DNA of 64,000 nt, taken from contig JAUZTG010000020.1 in the NCBI GenBank assembly GCA_030734395.1, positions 558,001-622,000 of the forward strand, read 5' to 3'. How positions within the stretch are numbered: the first letter of the stretch is position 1; each line of letters starts with the position of its first letter. A program made the position numbers and the translations under genes. The notes beneath the pieces were generated by a model, which saw only the letters and a list, made by a program, of their open reading frames with translations, was not told the DNA's origin and did not search any database. This DNA comes from Sarocladium kiliense (lineage: Eukaryota; Ascomycota; Sordariomycetes; Hypocreales; Sarocladiaceae). Shown here piece by piece: positions 30,733 to 42,342 of this stretch.

Positions 30733-33224
30733 CTTGGAGAAAGAGAGCTGTGGGAGCTCTGGTTGTTAATTGTTGAAGACCAAGGTGGGGCAAGCGCTGC
30801 AGCATATCGAGACGAGGAAAAAAAGTTGAACCTGTCGCATATCTTTTCTCCTTATCGCAGCTTATCGTCGACCAGCTTCTTATCGATAAGACCTCCCAGG
30901 TTTCGCGAATATGGAGATCGACACTTTAGCCATCTGGGATCGTCAGGAATAGTCCGAGAATTGAGATGATTATGCCCTCGATTCTCTGGAACAAACAGCC
31001 TGATATATTCGCTGATGGTATGCATGATTATCATCTTGCACTGGGGATGAGATGCGAATATCGGTCACCCTATTCAACGTAGTATCTGCTTTGTCCACCC
31101 TACAGATTCTGGTAGCGCGTGCCATCGCCGTCGATCTCCGACGTTAAGAGGGAAAAGATTTGGCGTGTTGACAATTCAAGATCGCGGACAATGAAGCCCC
31201 GATGACGAGGCCATGTTGATTTACTCGGATGAATTCTGTTCATCCTTGAAGTAAGCAGCTCGGAGTTTTGAACAGTCCGGTGGTCCGCAATCATCACAGT
31301 ACCTAAGCGACGCAAAACACACGGCACGGTGCATTTTCGTCTGTGAGGCATGTGACAACCATAGCCTTCACGAATCTAAGCCAGTTGCCCCAGTTGGTAA
31401 GATCCAGCGACTGGGATCTACAGGGCCATCGACGTGTCCTGTTAGTGAGCAACACCAAGGCTGACACGCAGAAGCCGTACAGCCAGCAGCCAAGGTATTT
31501 CCCTCTAGCTGTCCTGTAGTGGCAGTCTTGCAACCCAAGCTGTCTATGACGCTCACGCGACCTGTCAGAATTTTTCTCCATCAGTGTAAGACCCTCTCAA
31601 GACAGTGAGGACTTCCTCCGCTTTCTTTAGCAGCTCCACAGCGGCAAACATTGGAGGACCCCTGAATGCTGAAAGCAGCTTGTGGTGTCGCGTGGGATCC
31701 CTCCTCGCGTGCCAGGTCAAATAGGAGGAAATGAGCGTACAAAACACGAACTGTCCGTGCAAAAGCCCGTGCAAATAGGCCGAAGGGGAACCATGTACCA
31801 CTGTAACTTGCGCTGGGATTTGAAAGGCGCACCGTCCCGGCTTCACCCTAAGAGAGGCTTGCATCCCATATTGGCGGCCCCCACACACCATCAGCACCAC
31901 CACGGTGCTGGATTCGATGTTGCAGCCGGTTTGTTCTCGCGGGGGCTTGGGAAGCAGTGGAAACTTGGAAGAGTCACAGTGCTGTACCCGTACGGGATGG
32001 GGTACCCTTGCTCGGGTTTTGAGCACGCACTCCCGTAAGATCCGCTTGTCCGCGCGCACCATGCGCCGTGACAGCGGAGTTGCCCACGCTATCCCACCCA
32101 CCCGGCTGGTTCCTGTCGCGACGAACGCGCATGCCTGGTGGCCTTGAAGATCGTCATCCTGCCTTGTCGTTGTCAGTAATGGGAGTCACAGCCTCAGGCG
32201 CAACCACGGATGCGATCGGGAGGAATGAGGGGGGACGCGGGAGTTAGATTCAGGGTGGTGTGGGCTGTGCTGGACAAGACATTTTAGCCAGGGCACAGGG
32301 CAAGAGAAATACATGTCTTGGAGTCGTCCATGCTTCTGTTTGCCATTGATCAGAGTCCAAGCTCGGATTACCGAGGGTAGCTCCTCGCGTATGGCATGAT
32401 ACCGGCTCGAGTCATGATGGGAATCTGGGAGCTGGGCAGGAGGGAAAAAATGAAAACGAGCAAAAAAGTATGGATACAGTGGCAGTTAGTGGGTTAGGGC
32501 GTTAACTCCGGGTGCCGGCGGGAGTAACTGGCAGTAGGCTATTGGTCTCAGGAACCACTGTGAACGGAGCAGCCCCTCCATCCCAGCTGAGTCCTCAGGC
32601 TGTGGTGGATGCACGTCAAGTGTGTGTCGCAGTCGCAGGCGTCATCCCGGGTGCACACGTAGCTCCCTCTCGTAGTGGGTTGCCCCCCCGGCCCCGCCCT
32701 GTCGATGCCCCGAAATGGGCGACCTGAGGCCCCTAAATTATAACTGCAGAGGCCCCTCCCGGCTTCCATCTGTGGCGGCCCCCTTCCACTACTCCGTTGT
32801 GTGAATCATCCATCCCATCCAAGCTGAGCTCCCTCCCAGACTCCAAATCTTTCTTCTGGGCTTTACGATCTTCTTCCCTTCTTCTGCTCTTGCGATTTGC
32901 TCTATTCGCTCTCTTTCCTTTCAACCCCCCCAACAACCATTCCTTCCCTCTGGATCGCGCGTTTGTTTGACGGCTTCGGCGCTGTCAAATGAACCTGCAA
33001 TTGATACCCTTCCTTTTTCATGTAAGTGTCATAAATGTCATGTGGTGAGCTGTGGCGTGGTGTCCTCCATCCTACCGTTATGCCGTCACGCATCACGATT
33101 CCCACAACCTGACCCCAGGTTGTCCTTGCGATTCAGGCAGCTTTCGCATTCTGTCATCATCTCAAAGACTCGTATGACTGACTGGTGCCGTCTACAGCTC
33201 CCTACCCCCTCCGGTGTCATCTAA
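30733..33224. other. Long divergent region between dbp7 and PPR gene
   Basis: 2492 bp. The dbp7 side holds the CTTATCG cluster. The PPR side holds a long CT-rich tract (about 32850-32945). A GTAAGT at 33022-33027 could open a 5'-UTR intron, but no decisive acceptor stands out. The 537-nt minus-strand frame at 31565-32101 was examined and not called. Confidence 0.5.
30851..30890. promoter_or_regulatory. dbp7: CTTATCG / GATAAG cluster in dbp7 promoter
   Basis: CTTATCG occurs at 30851-30857, 30861-30867 and 30879-30885. The last forms the palindrome CTTATCGATAAG (30879-30890), so four half-sites lie in 40 bp, 119-158 bp upstream of the dbp7 start. The core is a GATA-factor-type site (CGATAAG on the other strand). 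Confidence 0.5.
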
Positions 33225-36200
33225 ATGCCCACCATCTATTCTTCACTCTACACGAATTTCATCCGTCAAGGATCAACATTCGCAAAGTCGATCACCACCC
33301 ATGGCTACGCCCAGTCGGTGGTAGCGGCTACACACCCGCATATCCTTAACTCACAGAACCGTCCTGTCTTCGGCCGACGCAACACCAACCGCCTTGGTCG
33401 TTTCTCGGGTCTTCAGCTCACCTCCGCCTTCCATAGCAATGAGCGGCCGACAACTTCGGCTCTCGCAGCTGACCACCGCCATGTCAACAACCATGGCGGC
33501 TTAGACGCCTATTTCGAGGCTCTACAGCACAAGGAGGAACACGGCGAAGTCGACAATGAGTGGACCCAGTTTGAATTTCCCAAGCGCATCGAGTGGAAGC
33601 CCGATGCTGCTGCTGTTCTCACCACAGAGGAACCTGCAGTCGTCGCCCAAGATGCTGCGGCTCAACCCGAGGTCGAGACAGAAGCAAAGTCCTCCATTTC
33701 TGCCGAGGATCAGGCTGCGCTGGCTCACATCAATGCCGCCCTGGAGGCGGAGATCGAGTCGCGCAGACAGCAGGAGCTCGCTGAAAATGCGAGTGTATCT
33801 GGCTTGTCGGCACCAGCCCCTTACTCAGCAGCTTTGACCCCTGCGCTCGAGAGAGCACACACTCCTGCCAGCATTGCTCGCTCTGCATCACCAGCTGCCG
33901 ACCCTCAGTCTCAGTCTTATGCAGACCATCTTCTCAAGTTGTCTGCCGCATCCCGCTATGCTGAGATCCCGGCAGTCTTCGAGGCCATGCTGGCCACTGG
34001 TGTCAAGCCCATCGCTAGCGCCTACAATGCACTTTTGATGGCTGCCATTCACATTCCCGTTGACAAGAGCGAGATTGTTTCCAAGGCCCTTGATGTCTAT
34101 GCCGATATGTTGCGCAGGCGCATCTCACCGGACAGCGACACGTACAATGTCCTTGTTGGCCTGCTTGCCTCACGGTCCCTCGAGGTCTCGGACATGAAGG
34201 CCAAACTCGAAGACAAGCGTGTGCGTTTTGGAGGCATGGACGAGCCTGGCAAGTTCATGCTTGCATCTCACGAGCTCGAGCATGCTATTCTCCTTGAGGA
34301 TGACCGCCTCGACCTGGCTGTCAAGTTGTTTGACAACTCCGTCAGCGCAAAGACAGCTCTGTACTCGGCTGAGACCTATCATCAACTCATCTCTGCCTGT
34401 GCAAAGGCCGGACGTGTTTCTGACATGCTTCGACTCTTTGAGCACATGGAGACCACCAAGACCACCCCGTTTGCTGCCGTCTTCCCAACCATGATTACTG
34501 CTTTCGCCAGCTCAGGAGACCTGATTAGCGCCGTCGAGTGCTATAATGAGTATCGCGCTCTGGCCATTGCCCACGACTCTGGCACTGCCACGCTTAACGA
34601 CCGTGCCGATGCACAGGTCTACGCCGCAGTTATCAACGCGTACGTTGTGTCTGATAAGATTGAGGGTGCCATGAAGTTCTTCCAAAAGATTGTCACCGAG
34701 TACGGTGTGCGTGCTGCCGATATCAAGGATGCTCTTGTCAGCACTGGCTTCGTCGACGGTTTCATCTCGCGTGGTATCTACCAGGAGGCTCTGCACTGGG
34801 CCCAGTCGATCGAGGTCAATGCTCGCACCGCGTCTATGGCGAAGATCGCTACCGTGGCTGCCGACATGAACGACACCGTGACTGCCGTCGAAGCCTTCAA
34901 CAAGCTCACTGGCTGGATTCAGGATCGTGCTACTCCGGCTATGGCGCTTCTCGCCTCGAGCGTCCGAAGCGGTGATGTCGCAGCTGCCACTGGGTACTGG
35001 CAGATCCTGAGCAATCCCGAGATGCAAGCTACCGCGGCTTTCATTGAGCCAACGGCCATGTACGCCGTCGCGCTCATTGGATCCGGCCAGGTCGCCGAGG
35101 GTCTTGCTCAGTCAGAATTGATGTTCCAGCGTATCAAGGCGTCATCCAGCACCTCACTCGCCGAGGAGGTTGATGAAGCCGTCGACTTTGTCAACAGGTA
35201 CATGGCAGCTCGTGGTATTGCGGACCCCCGTGAGATTGCCTCGCAGGTCTCAAGCATTGCGCAGCAGTCCATGAGTGTCGGCTCACCTCAACAGTCATCA
35301 ATTTCTGCTTCCAGCCACGAGGACACTTTCGATCCCTATGCACACAACACTGACTTCAAAGGCTCAGCTCTCATCGCTGATGATCTTGAGGGCAACCACC
35401 GCAAGGGTCCTCGCCTGAATGAGGCGCTCATCCGCTTCAAGAACATGCGCCGTGCCGGACGACACCCCCGCTACATCACGTACGCTAAGCTCATCTCTGC
35501 TGCTGCTCGCGAGGGAAAGATGGACTTGTGCTACGATATCCTCGCCATGGCTCGCACCGATATGCCTGTGCTTCCCCGGTATGCCGTTGTTCGTTACGGC
35601 TGGTCATCGATCTTGGATGCTATGGTTGGAGCTTCCCTCACCATGGGCAACCGTGGTCGTGCTGAGCAGTACCATCAAGAGCTTCTGGAAATGGGCGCCG
35701 CCCCGTCTGCGAACACCTTCGGCCTGTACATCACCACCCTCAAGGAGTCTACCAAGACCTTTGACGAGGCTTCTGAAGCTGTGCGCATCTTCCAGCGCGC
35801 TGTTGCCGAGGGCGTTGAGCCCAGCTCCTTCCTGTACAATGCTCTGATCGGAAAACTTGGCAAGGCCCGCCGCATCGATGACTGCTTGTTCTACTTCTCG
35901 GAGATGAGGGCCCTGGGCATCAAACCAACCTCGGTCACTTATGGTACAGTTGTCAATGCTCTCTGCCGCGTCAGCGACGTCAAGTTCGCCGAGGAGCTCT
36001 TCGACGAGATGGAAGCCATGCGCAACTACAAGGCGCGTCCAGCCCCTTACAACAGCATGATGCAATTCTTCCTCACTACCAAGCGCGACAAGTCCAAGGT
36101 TCTGGCTTACTATGAGCGCATGAAGGCCAAGGGCATTGCTCCTACCTCTCATACCTACAAGCTCCTTGTGGACACTTATGCCACTCTCGAGCCTGTCGAT

Positions 36201-36734
36201 ATGGCCGCTGCCGAGAACGTTCTGGACACTCTCCGCCGCTCTGGCGAGCGACCCGAACCCGTCCACTACGCTTCACTCATCCATGCCCGTGGATGTGTGC
36301 TGCATGATATGGAGGGCGCCCGCCGGGTGTTCGACGACATCGTCCGCGAAAAGCTCGTTCCCCTGAACGCCAGCATTTTCCAGGCACTCTTCGAGGCCAT
36401 GGTTGCCAACCATTGCGTTGCTGACACCGAGTCTATCTTGGAGCAGATGCGTAGCCGCCGCATTGAGATTACTCCGTACATCGCCAACACTCTCATCCAC
36501 GGCTGGGCCGCGGAGAAGAACATTGACAAGGCCCAGCGCATTTACGACACCCTGGGCCGTGACAAGAGGGAGCCCAGCACGTACGAAGCGATGACCCGGG
36601 CTTTCCTTGCGGTTGAGCTTCGGGACCAGGCCAAGGGAGTCGTTGGTGAGATGCTCACCCGTGGCTACCCCAGCGCCGTCGTCAACAAAGTCCTCGAGCT
36701 CCTCGGCGGTGGTCACGAGGCCCCTGCTGCGTAA
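33225..36734 (+). CDS. Mitochondrial pentatricopeptide-repeat (PPR) protein, 1169 aa
   Basis: Single-exon gene. The N-terminus (MPTIYSSLYTNFIRQG then FAKSITTHGYAQ) is basic, hydroxylated and acid-free, consistent with mitochondrial import. Many 35-residue helical repeats follow, for example GVKPIASAYNALLMAAI, RISPDSDTYNVLVGLLASRS, GVEPSSFLYNALIGKLGKAR, GIKPTSVTYGTVVNALCRVS and GIAPTSHTYKLLVDTYATLE, in two blocks at about 230-680 and 730-1150. Family members bind organellar RNA and control processing, stability or translation; large fungal ones are often annotated as Cya5-like translation regulators. The exact target RNA cannot be told from sequence. ATG at 33225 is used; a stop lies just upstream. 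Confidence 0.88.
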   Translation: MPTIYSSLYTNFIRQGSTFAKSITTHGYAQSVVAATHPHILNSQNRPVFGRRNTNRLGRFSGLQLTSAFHSNERPTTSALAADHRHVNNHGGLDAYFEALQHKEEHGEVDNEWTQFEFPKRIEWKPDAAAVLTTEEPAVVAQDAAAQPEVETEAKSSISAEDQAALAHINAALEAEIESRRQQELAENASVSGLSAPAPYSAALTPALERAHTPASIARSASPAADPQSQSYADHLLKLSAASRYAEIPAVFEAMLATGVKPIASAYNALLMAAIHIPVDKSEIVSKALDVYADMLRRRISPDSDTYNVLVGLLASRSLEVSDMKAKLEDKRVRFGGMDEPGKFMLASHELEHAILLEDDRLDLAVKLFDNSVSAKTALYSAETYHQLISACAKAGRVSDMLRLFEHMETTKTTPFAAVFPTMITAFASSGDLISAVECYNEYRALAIAHDSGTATLNDRADAQVYAAVINAYVVSDKIEGAMKFFQKIVTEYGVRAADIKDALVSTGFVDGFISRGIYQEALHWAQSIEVNARTASMAKIATVAADMNDTVTAVEAFNKLTGWIQDRATPAMALLASSVRSGDVAAATGYWQILSNPEMQATAAFIEPTAMYAVALIGSGQVAEGLAQSELMFQRIKASSSTSLAEEVDEAVDFVNRYMAARGIADPREIASQVSSIAQQSMSVGSPQQSSISASSHEDTFDPYAHNTDFKGSALIADDLEGNHRKGPRLNEALIRFKNMRRAGRHPRYITYAKLISAAAREGKMDLCYDILAMARTDMPVLPRYAVVRYGWSSILDAMVGASLTMGNRGRAEQYHQELLEMGAAPSANTFGLYITTLKESTKTFDEASEAVRIFQRAVAEGVEPSSFLYNALIGKLGKARRIDDCLFYFSEMRALGIKPTSVTYGTVVNALCRVSDVKFAEELFDEMEAMRNYKARPAPYNSMMQFFLTTKRDKSKVLAYYERMKAKGIAPTSHTYKLLVDTYATLEPVDMAAAENVLDTLRRSGERPEPVHYASLIHARGCVLHDMEGARRVFDDIVREKLVPLNASIFQALFEAMVANHCVADTESILEQMRSRRIEITPYIANTLIHGWAAEKNIDKAQRIYDTLGRDKREPSTYEAMTRAFLAVELRDQAKGVVGEMLTRGYPSAVVNKVLELLGGGHEAPAA

Positions 36735-37974
36735 TTTCCACACCAAGCAGCTCATTTTCCATCAGTTTCCTTTGTTGATCAGCCTCTTTAGTGATTGATA
36801 CCCCTGTTGAATTTTGCGGCTGGTAGTTTCCTGAGGGGTGTCAAGCATCGTCTAGGGGCTGTTCTTGTCTTTGGGTTCATGCGAATCAACATCGCAATGG
36901 TTTATGGCGTTTTGAGTTAACCACCTCACCAAGTGCATGGTGATAGTGGCCGGGCGGTTTTTGATACCTTGTGGTTTTGTCCTGTTTCCAATTCCTGGGC
37001 AATGGCGTTGCGTGTCGAGTTACAAGCTGGATTTCACTTTTTTCTACAAAAACATCCAATGGATAGACCATCTCCCCTCGGCATTGACACAAAAGCCAAC
37101 AACATATTTCCTGCAGCATGACAGGGTCAAGGAATGAAGCGAGTGGGCACTTGCCTATGACGGCAGGCCAGAAGCACGGAAGAGGCTGATGATGGAGGAG
37201 AGAAGAAGCGACACGCTAGGAGGCAAAGCGGACGGGAGATCCTGCTGCCTGTATCAATACACAAAACATTTGAACGCCACTATGTGAGAACTGCAGCGTG
37301 AAGCGTGTCTTGCAATGTGATCTGCAATAGTATTGTTAATGGACTCAACGAGCAGCCTTGGAAGCCAGATACCTTCAAGCGTATAGGCATTGCAGAAGAT
37401 AGAGTACACGCCGCTGTCTGACACGCCACGCCACGCTTGGCGGTCTCGCTTCCACCGTCATACGCTCTGCGTAAGCCTCGAAGGCATTAATCTCAGAGAG
37501 AATAGTTTGCTTCATTTATGTTCAATGAATGACATATGTGATATAGATAATCGTAATCTCCTATTTCGTCCACATGTAGGATCTCATAGGGAAAAGCCTT
37601 CAGAAACACAAAGCCCTGAAGCTTGGATCGCTATAGTGTTCGCAGGCTACAATGATCTAAACTCTCCGAGATTGCTATGGTTGGCGCAGGCTCGGGTGAT
37701 ACGGCCAAAAGCGTATAATCTCACGTCAGACGACGTCGCTACTGCTAGACTGTGACATATCCTGCGTGCCAACCAGTAATGTGATGGTGATTATCTCTCC
37801 GATACCCTTTCCAGGCATTCTTGGTCACGTAGGATTCCCTAAGCAAGCATAAATAAGAGGGTGGTAGATGCATTGGCATCCTTTCACATGAATTCGTAAT
37901 GCCCTGCTTGGACCTCGCGCAAGCACTCGCATTTTAACTGCCTCTCTTCTATCACTCGACCTGCGATCTGAGCG
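36735..37974. other. Gene-free region between PPR and P450 genes
   Basis: 1240 bp; no domain-like open frame. The right end has the P450 core promoter (TATA-like element listed separately). Confidence 0.5.
37848..37856 (+). promoter_or_regulatory. TATA-like element before P450 gene
   Basis: CATAAATAA lies about 120 bp upstream of the ATG at 37975. Confidence 0.35.
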
Positions 37975-39733
37975 ATGTATTTGAAGCTGATCGCATTTGG
38001 CGCTGCTCTGGTAAGTCGTGAAGCACACTACCTGGCGTAGATCCTCTGAGAGCTCATGGGCAACTTTAGATTCCGATCAGACTTCTGCTTCAAGTCGTCT
38101 ACAATATCTTTCTGCATCCATTGCGGAAGTACCCAGGCCCATTGACCGCTCGCGCAACCCGATTAACGTATATTTATCACGCCAGAAGCGGGAACTTACA
38201 TCGACGAATCCGTGAATTACATGAGCGGTACGGTCCTGTCGTCCGCATCGCACCCAACGAGCTTTCTTTTAGCGATGGCAGAGCTTGGAAGGACATCTAC
38301 GGTCATCGAATTGGTGAACATGGTAATCAAGAAGAGAACGAAAAGTGGATTGTCGCGTACGCTGGAAGCAAAACGGCACCGAGGAGTATGCTCAGCGCAC
38401 CAAGGGCAGAGCATGCGTTTTTGAGAAGGCTTGTGAGCCATGGCTTCTCCGACCGAAGCCTCAGAGCTCAAGAGAGCATGATCAGAAGCCATGTTGATCT
38501 GCTCATTACTCAACTACGTAATGTCGGAGGCGGCGGTGCGAATCCGGTCAACATACGAAACTGGGTCGCGTACACAACCTTTGATATCATTGGTGAGCCT
38601 CTTCAAGTATGATAGTGAGATTGTTTCTGACATTTTGTCCTCCAATTGCAGGCGACATAGGTTTCGGCGCGTCGTTCGACACCCTTCGCAAATCAGATCA
38701 TCGTTCTTGGACAAACGCCTTTGCTGGACAAGGATCACGCGGAGCCCTCGATGCGACAACACGACGCATGATTCTCCCTGACTGGATATGTGATTGGCTC
38801 AAGAAGAGAAGGGGTCTTGGTCAGGTGAACAGCGCCTTCCAAGAGTATGTTCGGGAAACTGTGGCCGCGAGGATGCAATGGACAGTTCAGAGGCCAGATC
38901 TTGTCGAGGGTCTGCTATCCAAGGAGAAAGATGAGGTTAGCTTCCCCATGTGTTGCGTTTGGATAAATTACTGACAAAGTTCAAGGAGATTCCAACATCG
39001 ACAGTTATGCTCACCGCTGGCTTGCTGCTTGCTGCTGGGTTTGAGACGACCGCAAGCCTGGTCACCGCGACTCTCTACCTCCTGCTACGCCATCCAAGTT
39101 GCCTAGAGAAGGTAACAAAAGAGCTGAGGTCTTCGTTCAAGTCGCAGGATGAGATCTCTCTCGCTTCGCTAGAGAAGGAAGAGTACATGATCGCATGTCT
39201 GAACGAAGCTCTCCGCTGGTATCCGCCCGTCGCAAGTGGTATGCCACGCGAAGTGATGAAAGGCGGCACATCAATCGCGGGTTATTATATCCCTGAAAGC
39301 GTAAGTCTCCCCTGTTCTCAACCAGAAAGAGGTCGTCTTGCTGATTCACTGTCCAGACGGTCGTTGCCGTACCTCACTGGGCAACCTCGCACTCATCGTC
39401 GAACTTCACCCGACCAGACGAATATCATCCTGAGCGCTGGCTAGGAGACCCCAAGTTCGCTGGTGACAAGCTCGAAGCTGTCCAGCCGTTCATGGTCGGC
39501 CCAAGAAACTGCGTCGGCAAGAAGTGAGTTGTATCTGAGTTGTGATCTGGGAACACTAGTCACTGACCATTCATTGCAGCCTCGCAATCGCAGAGATGCG
39601 ACTGATGCTCGCACTTCTGCTTTATAACTTCGATTTCAGCATGCCTCAAAAGTATGCTGGATGGGCCGAGAATCAGAAGTTTTACAACCTATGGGACCGG
39701 GGACCTTTGGAAATGTTCGTTACGCCCGTTTGA
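37975..39733 (+). CDS. Cytochrome P450 monooxygenase (fungal class II), 492 aa
   Basis: Heme-thiolate monooxygenase fed by a P450 reductase at the ER. Six exons: 37975-38010, 38070-38592, 38652-38935, 38986-39300, 39357-39523, 39580-39733, all in phase. Seen: N-terminal membrane anchor (MYLKLIAFGAAL joined to IPIRLLLQVVYNIFLHPLRK), the KYPGP hinge, I-helix oxygen-binding motif AGFETT at 298-303, E355-x-x-R358 in NEALRWYPP, YHPERW, and the heme loop FMVGPRNCVGK with Cys438. The overall pattern (LSFSDGRAWKDIYGH, FDIIGDIGFGASF) is like the CYP65/isotrichodermin-hydroxylase-type clade of secondary-metabolism P450s. No biosynthetic core gene lies in this window, so the substrate is unknown. The exon 3/4 acceptor has an in-frame alternative two codons upstream. 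Confidence 0.93.
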
Positions 39734-40404
39734 GTCGAGGCCGTCATCATAGGGAATGGGTCTACAATACGCAAGCCGTGCAGTTGTTCATTGTTAGCAA
39801 AGTCCGAATATAGTTACATCAGATCCTGCGCCTGTACACGTTTTATATCGTGATCATTAAATTCACAACGCATGTGTTATCACTACCCGGACGTCATATA
39901 AAGTCTCATAGGTGTCATGCTTAGGGGCAGTATTTGAAGGGCTGAGCTTGGAGATGATCCTTTACTGCCTTGAATTTCCAAGTAGCTTGTCTATTTATAG
40001 AGCAGACGAGAGCTCAGAGATATCCTGAAAGTGTGATATAAGGTACCAGTGCAGCTTGAGCATGTAATGCGCGTCCATGAAGAGGGTTAAGGTAAAAACG
40101 GCGGTACAGGGTAGCCAAATGCGTTGACGAGGACATGGTGCTGGAGGGGCTTGGGACCCCCTCGTCCAGAGCATCAGATTTCCAGGATTGCTTCATCGAC
40201 ATCCAACCTCTGCCCCGGGACCTGACCAAGGCTGCCCTGTCCTTCAGGTTCCGCATCCAGCAATTGATCGCCTCGCTGATCTCGGGATCGACCCGTATCC
40301 GTCACACAAGCTCTCCCATCCCGTTCCCCCCTCCAAGCTCACTTTCAAAGGTGCTCTGGCTTTGGCAAGCTCTCAACCCCTCCATCTCCTTTCAGCAATC
40401 CACC
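39734..40404. other. Intergenic: P450 3' flank and erg8 promoter
   Basis: 671 bp; the right end (about 40280-40400) is CT-rich as expected for the erg8 leader. No gene is seen. Confidence 0.55.
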
Positions 40405-42045
40405 ATGCACACCCCCACCGTCGCTGTCTCGGCCCCAGGAAAGGTCCTCCTGGCTGGTGGCTACCTAGTTCTTGACCGCGCCTATACTGGCCTGGTTTTT
40501 GGACTCAGCGCGAGGATCAATGTGATTGCCGGCGAGATTCATTCTGGGCCTGGGGTGCAGGTCACTGAGATTGTGGTGGATAGTCCACAGTTCCTGGATG
40601 CGCAGTGGCGGTATGGGTATCACCGTGCTGGCGAGGACGGTGGCATCTCGGTTACGCAGTTGCAAAGGTAAGTCTCTATTTCTATTTCCATTTTCGTTCA
40701 CGATGATGGCCAAATGCTGTTGTTTATCTTCGGCCGTCCTAAGACGCGGCTGTGATGATCTAAGACAATGGTTGTTGTACAGCCTGAGAAGAGGCTTGTC
40801 GCATATGAGACTCTCCAACGACATCCCCCCCCCCCCCCTTACCCCGTGCGAGGATCCGTGTCACCACTGGCTGGAACTGGATATTTGGTGTTCATCTCAT
40901 TTCAGACAACAACAAACGACGAATATAGGATTTCGAGATCGTAAGATTGCTAACATCATCGGTCAAACAGTGGCAACAAAGTCAGCCGAAACCCCTTTGT
41001 CGAGACAACCCTCAGCTACGCTTTGACTTATATCGATCGCCTCACGGGCCAGAAGGAAAAGCATAAGCTTACCTCAGCGAGGCTGATTATCTTAGCCGAC
41101 AATGACTACTACTCCAACCCCGGAATTTCGGCCACAGGCTCAGAGGCCGCTGGAAACAGCCGCTTTGCCAAGTTTGGCGTTCCCCTGAGTGGCGCCAACA
41201 AGACTGGTCTCGGCTCCTCAGCCGCCCTCGTCACTTCTCTCACGGCCTCTCTCCTCGTGCACTACCTACCTTCGGACCAATGTGACCTTACCTCCTCCAC
41301 TGGCCAACGCACCCTCCACAACCTCGCGCAGGCAGCCCACTGTGCCGCTCAGGGGAAAGTAGGCTCAGGCTTTGACGTCGCTGCGGCAGTCTACGGTTCG
41401 TGTCTTTACCGCCGCTTCTCACCAAGCACTCTCTCATCTATTCCCGAGCCTGGCGCTCCTGGCTTCAGCGAGGCGCTCGCGGCAGTGGTGGACTCGGACT
41501 GGGACGTTGATGTCAAAAGCGATGGGCTTGCTGTCCCGGCTGGTGTCACGCTGCGGATGTGCGACGTCGACTGTGGAAGCCAGACGGTTGGGATGGTGAA
41601 GAAGGTTCTTGCATGGCGGGCTCAAGATACGGACAACTCGAAACAGCTCTGGGATACTCTGCAGCAGCGCAATGAGAACCTGGCAGCGGCTCTAAGCTCA
41701 GGCGACACCTCACCCCTGCCTGAGAAGATCGCTGCTATCAGGGAACTTATCCGTGAGATGAGCTCCTTAAGCGATGTGCCGATTGAACCCACGAGCCAGA
41801 CGGAGCTGCTGGATGCCGTATCGAAGGTCGAAGGGGTGTTTGGTGGCGTTGTCCCAGGCGCAGGTGGCTTCGACGCCGCAGCGCTGCTGATGCGCGATGA
41901 TGCAGAGACGAAGAAGCGAGTTGACGAATTCCTGGCAGACTGGACCGAACAAAATAAGGGGTCGCGGGTGAAGCTGTTGGAAGTCAAGGGTGAGATGGAA
42001 GGCGTGAGGAGGGAAAACCTGGATGTGTACAAAGGGTGGCTCTAG
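40405..42045 (+). CDS. erg8: Phosphomevalonate kinase
   Basis: GHMP-family kinase that converts phosphomevalonate to diphosphomevalonate in the sterol/isoprenoid pathway. Exon 1 is 40405-40667 and exon 2 is 40971-42045; 445 residues. Seen: N-terminal VAVSAPGKVLLAGGYLVLD, a FGLSARI strand, ADNDYYSNP, and the GHMP ATP loop SGANKTGLGSSAALVTSL. The C-terminal GHMP motif reads GGVVPGAGGFDAAALLM. The single intron is 303 nt, several times longer than most here, and contains a run of 14 C (40825-40838). The shorter ATG choice at 40405 gives the family-standard N-terminus. Confidence 0.94.
40825..40838. repeat. Poly-C run inside erg8 intron
   Basis: Fourteen consecutive C residues, preceded by ACAT and followed by TTACC, in the middle of the 303-nt intron. 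Length may vary between isolates or through sequencing error. Confidence 0.8.
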
Positions 42046-42342
42046 CATAGCAACATGAATCACAAGGGATCGAAGAAGTAAAGTAAATGATGAGCCAAGA
42101 TTACTGTTTATTGTTGTAGATGCGTCCTATCCTGAGTTGTCGCTGATGTATTAAATTAAACCCTTTTTTTTTTTTCGTATACCTTCCCCCGGGTGTTTTT
42201 CCTTTCCTTCGAGATCATCGAAGACTTGCCAGAGATAGCCAGCCATCCATGAACCTGTAGATCGTACAAAATGCCTACACACTGACACACTCTGATGATG
42301 CAAGACGGAAGGAAATAAAGAGATATGAAAATGTTTCCCTGA

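Noticed and set aside
31565..32101. 178-residue minus-strand open frame between dbp7 and the PPR gene
   Set aside because: No recognisable fold, odd composition (many Cys, Arg, His), no promoter-like leader.
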